This document shows, piece by piece, positions 23,191 through 33,900 of a stretch of DNA of 64,000 nt. The translations under genes and the position numbers were made by a program. Under the pieces are notes generated by a model, which was given only the letters and a program-made list of their open reading frames with translations, was not told where the DNA came from and did no database searches. The first letter of the stretch is position 1. Each line of letters begins with the position of its first letter. This DNA is from Agriotes lineatus (taxonomy: Eukaryota; Arthropoda; Insecta; Coleoptera; Elateridae): the NCBI GenBank assembly GCA_940337035.1, contig OW679202.1:51043763-51107762 (forward strand). Direction: 5' to 3'.

Positions 23191-23625
23191 GTATTAACTA
23201 TTATTATTCTTTAAATTGGCACTTTAAAGCAGAGGAGCACTAATGAAAGATTTACAATGAGAAAATGGACAGCTATACCGCGCTTTACGACACTTGTCGT
23301 TTCTGTACATCCATTTTTATTGTTTATCAGCCATCATAAGCAAGTGGAAAATATTGTTAAACATGTATTCTGGGCTTCAGCATCTGAAACTGGAAATAGA
23401 CTGTGATTCATTTTACGAAGCGCTTGTCAATTCTACATCGTCACTTTAAACAAGTTTTTGTGCTTCAGTAATGCAATGGCAGAAGGTGATATGCAACCTT
23501 TTCTATATTTTAATGTAGTTATTATCCTGCATGCGGGGGCGATCTATATGGTGTGCCTGTTCTTGTACAGTTAAGATGTAGCAGTTAAAGTGTATCTGTT
23601 TCAATATTTGTGCTCGCTGTAGTGA

Positions 23626-25516
23626 TTGATCATATTAAAGATTCAAAATACTGGAAATATTTAGATCATTTCTCCATCTCCTCGAGTTATATTCCCATTC
23701 TGATCTGAGTATCGTAATTGTGTGCATTGTCAGTGAAAATATTTTAATAGTATCATCGCAGTTTGTTCTCCCCGTCATGATATTATCTTGAAGATTCAAA
23801 ATACTCTGTAAATAGTTAATCGTTGCTTGTCTCACTTATTCATGTCCTCCCGTTAGATTTTCTTGATAAGCTTCACACCATCCTAATTTTGTTGTTTGCC
23901 CTTGGAAATATTTTAATATGACCAAAGTAATTTGTTCCTCTTCTTACAATATATTATTTGAAGATTGAAAGTATTATGCCAATATTTAATTAATACTTGC
24001 ATCACTTCTTCATATCCTCCAGTTATATTTTCTTTCTGGTAATTGTGTAGGTTCTCCTTTTAAAATATTTAAAAAATATTATAATTGCGGTTTGTTCTCG
24101 CCGTTATGATAAATCATCTCGGAGGTTGAAAATATTCTGGGAATATGTTATCAACGCTTGCCTCACTTCTTTATGTCCTCTAGTAATATTTCTTTTATGA
24201 GTTTGGTAACATTATAATTTCATGGTTTCCCCTTGGAAACACTTTAATATGACCATAGTAGTTTGCTCGTCTTCTCAGGATAGATTATCTGCAAGATTCA
24301 AAATATTCTGGAAATATTTAGTGAATATTTGCATCATTTTTTCAGATTCTCCAGTTATATTCCTATTATGATCGTGAAAGTATTGTAATTGTGTAGGTTG
24401 TAACTGAAAATATTTTAATATTATCATCGCATTTGTTCTCCCGTCATGATAGATCATCTTAAAGATTCAAAATAGACTGGAAATATTTAGTCGATATTTG
24501 CATCATTTCTTCATATCCTCCAGTTATATTTCCTTTCTGATCTTGGGAGTATCGTAATTGTGTTTTTATATTTTAATAGTATCATATCAGTTTGTTCTCC
24601 CCGTCATGATAGATCTTCTTAACGAATCAAAATATACTGGAAATATTTAGTCAATGTTTGCATCAGTTCTTCATATCTTCCATTTAAATTTTATCTCTGA
24701 TCGTGAAAGTATCGTAATTGTGCAGTTTGTCATTGAAAATACTCTACTATTATCATCGCGGTTTGTTCACCCCGTCATGATAGATCATCTTAACGACTCA
24801 AAATATACTGGAAATATTTAGTCGCTACTTGCATCATTTCTTCATATCCTCTAGTTATATTTGCTCTCTGATCTTGGGAGTATCGTAATTGTGTGGGTTG
24901 TCATTAAAAATATTTTAATATTATCATAGCAGTTTGTTCCCCCCGTCATGATAGATCTTCTTAATGAATCAAAATATACTGGAAATATTTATTCAATGTT
25001 TGCATCACTGCTTCATATCTTACATTTATATTTTATCTCTGATCGTGAAAGTACCATAATTGTGCAGTTTGTCATTGAAAATATTCTACTATTATCATCG
25101 CGGTTTGTTCACCCCGTCATGATAGATCATCTTAAACACTCAAAATATACTGGAAATATTTAGTCGATACTTGCATCATGTCTTCAAATCCTCCAGTTAT
25201 ATTTCCTTTCTGATCTTGGGAGTATCGTAATTGTGTGGGTTGTCATTAACAATATTTTAATATTATCATCGCAGTATCTTCTCCCCGTCATGATATCATA
25301 TTGAAGATTCAAAATATTTTGGAAATATTTAATCAATACATGCATCCCTTCTTCATATCCTCCAGTTATATTTCTTTTCTGGTAATTGTGTAGCTTGCCC
25401 AAAATATTTAATATTATCATCGCAGTTCGCCCCGTCACGATTGGTTATCTTCAAGATTCAAAATATTCTGGAAATATTTAGTCAATACTTGCATCGCTTC
25501 TTCATATTCTCCAGTT
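23626..25516. repeat. Satellite-like tandem array, ~12 units of ~150-175 bp
   Basis: Each unit starts near a CATGATAGATCATCTTAAAG-like phrase, then CAAAATATACTGGAAATATT, CTTCATATCCTCCAGTTATA, CTGATC..GTATCGTAATTGTG, ATATTTTAATATTATCATCG and GTTTGTTCTCCCCGT. Unit starts lie near 23626, 23777, 23950, 24111, 24280, 24447, 24608, 24778, 24949, 25121, 25289 and 25438. Outer units are more diverged. Within 24608-25288 alternating units are more alike than neighbours, giving a ~341-bp dimer repeated twice. The last unit is cut at ~25516, where a dispersed repeat starts. Frames inside it are chance. Confidence 0.92.
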
Positions 25517-26080
25517 GTAGCGGACTAGCGGATATCCAGCGAGATGACCGCTAACCCTTGACCTGAGAAGTACCTAGCCTATCAGTGATCTAAGAAGCGC
25601 ACCTAGATAGTCTACCATGCTCATTTCCCATAAATTACTTGTGATTTTGCTCTTCTGCGGGAGCGACAATTGACATAAATTGGCTCATTAGTCTAGGTAG
25701 CATTCGGCTAATAGGCACTAGATGCTATAAGCATTCGCTTTACACATATAACAGGTATATCATTGACGTTGCATTTGAATAACGTCGTTGTAAGTACTAT
25801 CATCAGATCATCACGAAGATGTACTGCTAAATGTCGTAATATTTGTTTATTTTTGTTTGCATGCCTGATTGCGGAATTTGGCTGTTTTGTGATTACGAGA
25901 GAGTGTGTGACCACATGCCACATGAAAGGGGCCGCTAATCTTCTTGCTTCCCCCGGTGACTGTTATACTGAATATGCGTAACGGAATTTTTGGGGAGTGG
26001 TCAGCCTGTAAATTCATGCATGAAGACCGATCTAAATCCAGGAAAAAATAAATTAGCCCGGAACCCAGAATCTATATGTA
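25508..26080 (+). repeat. Unknown ~0.6-kb dispersed repeat, copy 2
   Basis: Same family and orientation as 16331-16970; the shared anchors are listed there. Its left end abuts the last satellite unit, so it either interrupts or bounds the array. The frames here (25708-25923 minus, 25763-25981 plus) are not conserved with copy 1 and are not called. Confidence 0.75.
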
Positions 26081-27034
26081 CATATAATTCCTTATTAATT
26101 CTTTATCTTTCGTTGTACATCGACTAATACTTTTGTGTTGTGTTTTTCATACATTTGTTTGCTTCCTTGTACATTGAGATCAAAAATAAACTTGATTGCG
26201 GAAGCCCATGAACAATTCTGTCTAAACTGCACTTATACAAACTACAATTCATTGAATTATTAGTCATTTGACTGACAGTCTAATCATCAGCTACTCGAAT
26301 ACGCAAAATTATGAAAATTAAACCAAATTTATAAATTAAATTGATAGGCAACATCAAAATAACAATGGGATAAGTTAAACAAGATGTCGAAAGTAAATTG
26401 TAAACTTTGAAAAAGTTTGATAGTTCTATGTCAACAAAAAGCATGCTGCAGATTAGGTAAGTTTGCTTGTTTTCAATGGCTCCCGCGATCAAGTTTATTT
26501 TTGGTGTCCCTGTATGTTCTTCTCTAGCATGCTCACTTTAACCATTTCTTGTACTGTTGAAGTGGATTTCTTAATTTATTCTGGACAAGATTCATACTGC
26601 CCGACTGCACTTATTATATGCAATTATCATAAATCGTTTACCTTGAAATTGTAAAATCGACCATCTTGCCACTAAGAAGTCAACGTAATTTGTTTAAATG
26701 TTTTGCTTTAATTTCATCGACTGTGAACTGTTGATGTAACTAAAAAAAAAGCGCGTTCAGTCGCCCTTTCACAAGCTCGGATGGTGATTTACTTATGCCT
26801 GCAAATGTTTTGAAACAAGGTAGTTCCTCGCTACAACATTATCTTCAACCTTACTAAAGCTCATTGCTATTTTAAATAACTTCATTAAGTAAATCACATC
26901 AAAATATTTTTATTGAAAACTCGTCGTTCTACAAAAAAATTCATTGGCTCAAATTGGATTTAGTATAAATTCATCTAAATCGGCAACACTGTGCCCAATA
27001 AACGAGGAAGTAGTTAACAAAGAGTTCAGCCGGA
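26081..27034. other. No gene recognised
   Basis: AT-rich sequence with short frames; nothing supported. Confidence 0.4.
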
Positions 27035-27361
27035 ATGGAAATGGCCCGAAACATATATGGCAATGGCAATAACCGACTGACACACCCATCGAAGGTTTTA
27101 AATACGCGTTCCATTTCCCATTATTTACGACCGTCTCTCGAAAATCTGGAAGACAGTTGGCCACTCTTCACAAAACGGTTTGGCGACGAGGGCTGCCGAG
27201 CACTCGAAGTGAGTTGCAAAGAAAACAACTTTAGAAAAATAAATATTTTGACCTATATCCAGACTGTCGAACGAGTTCACGAAGAATGGGGAGAAAATCT
27301 ACAAAAAAATAAACCTCGGCCGTTACGCAAAATAGAAAAGTGGAATTTGCAAGTTTATTAA
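27035..27361 (+). CDS. Hypothetical 108-codon frame
   Basis: A true ATG opens 108 codons with a composition less AT-driven than most frames here. The product is polar and basic at its C-terminus (KPRPLRKIEKWNLQVY) and has no recognisable domain, signal peptide or membrane segment. A TATA-like box lies 33 bp after the stop. It may be a small gene, an exon, or chance; I see no splice signals framing it. Confidence 0.2.
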   Translation: MEMARNIYGNGNNRLTHPSKVLNTRSISHYLRPSLENLEDSWPLFTKRFGDEGCRALEVSCKENNFRKINILTYIQTVERVHEEWGENLQKNKPRPLRKIEKWNLQVY

Positions 27362-27393
27362 ACAACTTGGAACCGGCAGAACGAATGTTCGAA

Positions 27394-27401
27394 TATAAAA
27401 G
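27394..27401 (+). promoter_or_regulatory. TATA-like box before a possible first exon
   Basis: TATAAAAG is followed ~30 bp later by an initiator-like GCATTAACA, then an ATG at 27433. TATA motifs occur by chance in AT-rich DNA, so this rests on the spacing and on the exon-like sequence that follows. Confidence 0.3.
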
Positions 27402-27432
27402 GTTTTCTCGGAATTTGCATTAACAGCGACAA

Positions 27433-27474
27433 ATGGGCACGAAGAGAAAGCCTGAAACAATGGCGCCTCTTGAC
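27433..27474 (+). CDS. Possible short first coding exon
   Basis: ATG plus 13 codons (MGTKRKPETMAPLD), basic at the start, ending in frame at a GTGAGT that fits a 5' splice site (27475-27480); without splicing the frame stops nine codons later. The order TATA box, ~40 bp, ATG, donor looks like a real first exon, but no matching downstream exon was found. Confidence 0.25.
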
Positions 27475-27480
27475 GTGAGT

Positions 27481-30400
27481 TATTTTCTTAATACAAACAA
27501 TTAAATAATTTTTTACAATTTAAAAATGACAATGTGTGTAGGAAGTGATATAATTTGAGTCACAGCAGAGTAGAATTCCTATATTTACAGTTACGTTGTG
27601 CTTGAAGATTTACTTTAACCTGGAAGTAAATTTGGAGAGCCTAATAGCATATTTCAAAGAGACTAGATTTGAGAAAAGCATAAATCCATCGATTTTTGTC
27701 GATTCAATTTGTTTTGACAGAATATTTCAATCGAACTGAAGTTAATATAATTCTACTGAAAGGAATTAAATGTATTACGAACGAAAAGATTGATATTTTA
27801 TATTGCTATTTGATTCGAAATCTTAAATTTTGTAACTCTAATTGATTTTGATTACTTAAAGAAGCAACTTATAATCTCTTCAGAACTGTGCAAAAGTGTT
27901 TTGTATTTCAGTTTAAATTTTTACAGTTATTAATTAAGTATCTCCTAATTCTGACGGCTGATAACTCCATAACAAAATCGGGAACATGCCCATGTTCGTT
28001 TTTCCTTATTTTGAGCCAGTGAATCCGACCTTAAATATATACAACAATTTTGTAAAACACCCCATGTGGTCTATTATTGCATTTATCTTCCAATATATTG
28101 TAATGGTTTACTGCCCAGAGCAATTCTGATTGCCTAAGTAACAGAATGAATAAGGTCAACATGAGCACGGAATTGAATATTTTATTTATTGCAAGATAAT
28201 CAGTACTTTACATAAATGCACTTGATGTGAGCAGCTGTAACTAATAATTCGAGGGATAAAAGTTAGCATGAGATAAGGCAGGTTTCAGAAGGGTTACGTT
28301 CAGAGTTTCAGATATGATAAATGTTCAGAAGAGCCAATGCAATTTAATTTGTATCTGACGGATTTGAGATTAGTAATGTCAAACGTAATGTGAATAAAAT
28401 GATACAGACTGATTTGTTAAGTACAGAAATTGTATGAGCGTTCTGTTTATAAGCCAGCAGACGGCAAGTTGACTGAAATGTAAGCAGAGCAATGGAAAGA
28501 TTAAGGCAACCCATCGAAAGGCAATTAGTGTAAGCTCTACATTTATTGTATTAAATTCTGAATAAAAAGTCATTTGTGAACCAGTTTCGTGTAAAAGTTA
28601 TTCACCAAGTTGCTGGGCATCTGTGGGTGTAATTTTCGCAAGTGTAGAACCTCCCAAGATATTGCAATTAGGCTAGCAAGTTTCCACCTGGTGCATCGTT
28701 GAGTGCGAGCCTAAGTCGGTGACGATTTTGGGGTAGTTCCAGACATAGGATGGCAGATCTTTTTGTGCTACATGGAGAGGAGGCCTACGGATATCCCTGG
28801 GTAGAAGAATTAGAACCAACAAGCCATATCCAAGCGAGTATTTGACGTGGAGTCCTTGCAGTGTGCCAACCAACAGCGCAGCAGCTCTTCATAAAAACTA
28901 AGAGCAGCAGCCTCGTAGAAACTGGGGTCCATCAAGAATAGACCTTTTCCGAGAAGTTCAACGTGTTTCCAGAGTCCCAGATCCATCGAACTTTAAATAA
29001 TTTAGCCGGCGTCCCTATAAAGTGCGAATTGAGGCGGTAGTTGCAGATTTTTCCGGAAATTGAACAAAATCGAATCACGCGTGGGTTTACGTCACACTAG
29101 AAACAAAACATGGTTAGCCGTTTCTGCGTCACAGAATTAATCGTATTTACTTGATGCATTCTTGGTGTTTGAAAATTCAATTTTACGCTATTTTGCCACT
29201 AACGGATCATTTGTGGATTGCACTAAATCTAGAGGTTACTTAACTGTCAGTTGGGAATGGTGCATTTGCCCTAATAATTGAGAGTAATTGCCATACAACG
29301 AATTATTTGTCATACAAAGTTTTCTACTTACTTTATGAACCGGATCCATGAGTTAAGAATTGTTTCATATTCACCGGAGCTAAGCCCTAATTTATTGCAA
29401 ATAAGTAAAATAGAGAAAGAGCGATAAACCATTGATTTTTGGTAATTATTATTACATTCTTTTAATTTGCCTTGAATTTGACAGGCAGTTCTTGATCGAA
29501 ACTATACAATTCATAAAGTGTAGTAACTAACCCTTGCCATTATTATAAATTTTATATTTTATTTAAAACCCTACTATTATTATACTTTTAAGTGAGGCTA
29601 CTATTACAGTATATGATCTACACAACCTGAAAACTCTGACACTGGGCTACTTACCACAAGCCACACGGTGTTATTATTATTATTATTACTATTATTGTAT
29701 TTAATTTCATGGCTTGAATGTTATACCGGATTTTCTACTACAGGAAACCAATTCAGTTTATCCTGTTGTGGAAAATTTTCTGGCTACATGACAGGTTTGT
29801 TGTACTGCTGATTTTTGCAGGTGGTATATAAGTAGTTCTGGCAAACCTGCCCTTTTTATGGGTATATGAAGTTATATGCGTCGAACCAATTCCTTCCACT
29901 GCCGCGACGATAGGTACAATTCTCATTCTCTCTAATTGTCATATTCTTTGCATTCTAATTGCCAAATTTTCATACTTGGATATTTTTAGCCGTTTAGTTT
30001 TTATAATATTGCTGGTTAGCGGCACTGCGATGTTGATTATCAAACTTTTTTCTCCGCCTTATTTATTATCTATTATTGTTATTATTATTGCGGCAACTGT
30101 TTTATTAACTTTGAAACCTAACTTTAAATCATAAAGTTTTCCTGGATTTTTAAATGTAAAACTTTGATGCAAGGAATAAATCTGCAATTTTAAGAGACCC
30201 TATCAATATTCAAAGTTGTCACAGATTAGAACGTTTGGGTCCAATCATTTTGGGATTGTAGAATACGAGTATATAACTGGCTCATACGATATTTCCCTGC
30301 TACTGAATAATTTACTTTATATTTACCTCCCGATCGTGTCTGCTGGAGAGACAAGCAACACTTATCAATATGACCCTGATAAAAATATACCCGCCCATAA

Positions 30401-30957
30401 TAGACATCCATGATCAAGAGGCAGAACTGGAAGACGTAATAAAAAAGGTTGAAAAAGAAATTTGACAATCATCACTAGCGAACATTTCGCGAAGAACATT
30501 AGTTAGTAATAACAAACGCAACGTTTATTACCACCATGTAGAATGTATACATGAAAATAAATAGAAAAGCCTGCCAATAACTTCATATACAATGACATTG
30601 ACTATATCCTGGTTCACAAGAGATTCCGAGACAGCTTTCAAGCAGGCAAATTTGACCTGGAGCAGATATAGATTCAGACCATATATCCCTGGTAGCTCAG
30701 GCATATTGGCCAAATTTTAAGAAAAATCTCAAAAAACCATGTAGTCTTGATTTATGGCAGAAATGTTACTTAGTGACCTAAGAGTGACCCTATAAAAGTC
30801 CCCATCTCTGGGGTGCTGGCGTAGTTGTTTTTTGAAGCAAGAAGCAGAAGATGAAAATGTGTGTTTATTAGAAACAATTACGATAAAGTACCTTATCCGT
30901 TTATATTTCAGAAAAATGTAATTAGAACAGTTGTTGAGAATGTAAAATTATAGCCTC
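27481..30957. other. No gene recognised
   Basis: AT-rich throughout, with TTA/ATT microsatellite tracts near 29670-29695 and 30070-30085. Short frames on both strands show no motif. Confidence 0.4.
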
Positions 30958-31083
30958 TGCAAAATTTCAGAAATATTGACCTACTTTTATGAAACCATGT
31001 GTATGAGATTAAGCATTTTTGCAATTTCTTGTAATCAACATGGTTTCATCAAAGTCATTCGATAGTTTTGAAATTCTGCACGG
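30958..31083. repeat. Fold-back repeat related to the MITE at 32049-32541
   Basis: Left arm TGCAAAATTTCAGAAATATT ... TGAAACCATGT and right arm ACATGGTTTCAT ... TTTTGAAATTCTGCA are inverse complements with mismatches. The arm resembles GCAAAATTTCAAAAATGTCG in the larger MITE, so they appear to be one family. Outer ends are too diverged to define. Confidence 0.5.
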
Positions 31084-31439
31084 GGCCATTATTTGTAGAT
31101 TCTCATCCACCTTTCCTAATAATTTGTTGCCGTGTTCAAACCAGAAAAGGAACTTTCCCTGAACAACATATATTTTGTAACTACTGCCAAGGCCTGCTTG
31201 ATACGATGCCGGCACCTCAGATGCGGGAACTTTCAAAGGGTTGTTCCTGGGGTACTAAGAGACATGTGTACCTAAAAACATGCCTACATTTTTTTTGAGG
31301 TAGATATCTATTATGCCTGGCGTATGTGTGCTACAGTTAAACAAAATTCAAGACAATGGTATGAACATACATAACAGCAAGAAAATAGAAGTCTGACTGA
31401 TTAAAGAACACAGACAAAAAACAAAGTTAATGAGAATCT

Positions 31440-33430
31440 TAATCGCAATAACGAATTCATAAGCAGTAATATAGACGCAATATCCACCTAAATACAATTA
31501 ATAGCAAAGAAAATTGGGGAGACACTGAGGAATGAGGAATAAAAATACCTTAAATCAGACAGAAATATAACGAGATATAAAGGAATGAACTGATGGGAAA
31601 GTTCTCAAACTGAGCTTAAGCTTAAGAATGCGCACATACGTATTGATTGATATATAAAATAAGAATTACAAAAGCCAAAGCGAAGCAAAAGGTGAGGAAA
31701 TTAATTCACTGGAAACCAGACAACAGTTTCGAGCATAAAAATGTCAGACAGGCTGGAATATATCGACCCAAACAACAGGCAGACTGATGAATGGGAATGG
31801 AAACATCATTAGATAAAGAGTGCACGCGTTGAGCTTGGAAATATATATAGGAAAGTTTTCAAAGATTAAAGATATAGTAGACAACAATAACTAATAATCT
31901 TGCCCCAGAATTCCCAAAGAAAAAGTAAATAAAGTAATAAAAATGCGAAAGAAGGGAAGGCACCTGATTCTGTTGGCGTCCTTATACAACTCCTCAAACT
32001 GCTAGACGACAATGCTATCAATATCATCACAAAGCTTTTCAACTCTTACAGGGTGTTTATAAATTGGCGAAAGAACTACACGTGGTCATTATATTTTGAG
32101 TAGAAAATCTTCATACTAAAATGTTGGATTGGTCTTCATGAACCCCCACGAGCGGTAGATAAAAACATGTTTCAAATAAGTCAAAGTATCGTCAGGAAAG
32201 TTGGTCAATAGTCTCATGCAAAATTTCAAAAATGTCGGTTGACTTTTATGAAATCGTTTTACCACAAAACACAAAAGTACTTCATCTAGCACACACGGTT
32301 TCATAAAGGTAAGCGGATATTTCTTAAATTTTGCATGAAATCATAATTTTACTTTTTGAATTTTTCTTGATAATACTTTGACGTCTGTGAAACAAAAATG
32401 TACTATACCTGAACAAAACATGTTTTTCGGTTCGTGAGGGCTCTGAAGATCAATCTAACATTTTAGTATTAAGACTTTCTATGTAGAAATTTATGACCAA
32501 CATTGCTACGTGTAGTTCTTTCGCTAATGATACACATCCTATACGTCTCAGCTGAAATCCATGATGAACCTTTTTCAAGATTATCATCAGTCGTAGCGAA
32601 GGAAAAAATGTCCAACACTCCGTTTGGCTTCCGAAATACTAGGAACAAGAAAAGTATTATTCTGCATAACTACATGTGGTATTCTAGAGATTCCGCTATG
32701 TAAACTGCGACGTGTTTTCTTGCTTTATAGACTATGAGAAAACTTTTGGCATAGTACATCACTCTAGGGTAACGAAAATTCTATATGAAGCAGGACTAGG
32801 TGACAAAGATGTGCACACTCTTAAGAACTTAACGCAAGATAAGAACTAGGGAATCTGTGTAAACAGCAACAAGCAATATAAAGACTATTTCTGAACAACG
32901 TTGAGTTAGAACGAGTAGATCAACTTATAACTATATCAAGGAAGCGCTGTAAACTCGCAATCTGACCACTCAGCAGAAATCATATACCGAATAAGCGAAG
33001 TACTAATAGCTTTGGTTAAGACCAGTTCTGTACTGAAGAAGCACAACTTAAATTTAGATACTAAACTAACATTAGTAAGATTTTGTGTATTCACGGTCTT
33101 CCTGTACGGAGTGGACACATATATTTTGACTGAAGTCTCCACAAAAAATTGCAAGCTTTAGCAATATGGGTCTATAGACGTATCTGAGAATTTCTGGGAT
33201 GGAACATATAACCAATAACGAAATATTAAGAAGAATAAAGAAAGATGTTCAACTTGTCAAAACTATCAAAAGAAGGAAGCTGGAGTATTTTGTGCATATA
33301 ATAAGACACCCGTATTTATTTGGATTATTACAACTGATGCGCGGGAACACTACAACTACTGAACTATTTGGAACAGTAGCCAATAAAGTTAAAATGATCA
33401 TGTGTATCGCTAACATCCGATAACGGAAAG
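31440..33430 (+). pseudogene. Decayed LINE ORF2, split by a MITE
   Basis: Before the MITE: NAKEGKAPDSVGV and a KLLDD..INIITKLFN phrase (RT N-terminal region, to 32045). After it: TPFGFRNTRNKKS, DVFSCFIDYEKTFGIVHH (motif A, catalytic D retained, ~32709-32760), LVRFCVFTVFLYGVD, ISGMEHITNNEILRRIKKD and KTIKRRKLEYFVHIIRHP (C-terminal region, to ~33330). The order and motifs match the insect LINE group often annotated as craniofacial-development-protein-2-like ORFs. Stops, frameshifts and deletions, including the YADD region, make it dead. The MITE at 32049-32541 inserted within the RT domain. Confidence 0.75.
32049..32541. mobile_element. Fold-back MITE with CAGGGTG-type ends and TA target duplication
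   Basis: 493 bp with arms of about 200 bp that are inverse complements. The left arm begins CAGGGTGTTTATAAATTGGC, the right arm (complement) TAGGATGTGTATCATTAGC; both continue GCGAAAGAACTACACGT. The dinucleotide TA lies at 32047-32048 and 32542-32543. There is no coding capacity. The TA duplication and long inverted arms point to a Tc1/mariner-superfamily mover, which is inference. It sits inside a LINE RT. Confidence 0.78.
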
Positions 33431-33589
33431 GCACTACAAGAAGAAGAATCGCGTTTAGACTATACTAAAGTTGTTGTTAATTCCAGAAAAAACAATATCA
33501 TTCGACGTAAAGAATTATTTAAGTGTTTAAACAATAAACGAAAAATCAATCAACCACTTACAGGAAAAATATGCTTTGTTGTACACATA

Positions 33590-33900
33590 AAAACCCCTTT
33601 TGGTAGGGTCAGGAACAGAGGAATTACTAGGGTTAATATCTGCGATTAAACCATTAAATTGAAAAGTCTCACAATTTGGTGAAACCATGACAACTCAATC
33701 GTAGGCAAACATAGGGCTATGACAAGGGTTAATCCTCTCCTCTTCAAAGTTCTGATGGATAAAGCATAAAAGGCAGTTGCGAGAGGGAGTCACAGGACGA
33801 TTTAGAACAAAATTTAGCAGTACTATAGTGATTCAGTCGCTTATGATCATGTCGTGTGGGCAATGATCCATAAAAAAGTTATAACCAAGTTTAATATATT
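33590..33900 (+). pseudogene. LINE RT fragment covering the YADD region
   Basis: Frame-shifted translation gives NPLLFKVLMDKA followed by YSDSVAYDHVVWAM, resembling the SPLLFxIFMDEI ... YADDIVIWA block of LINE RTs. The second D of the catalytic pair is replaced (AYDH). It follows the 31.4-33.4 kb remnant in the same orientation, but the order (YADD region after the C-terminal region) shows it is a separate copy. Confidence 0.5.

Noticed and set aside
23626..25516. Repeated array considered as CRISPR-like
   Set aside because: The units are contiguous with no spacers, ~165 bp long, in eukaryotic DNA: a satellite.
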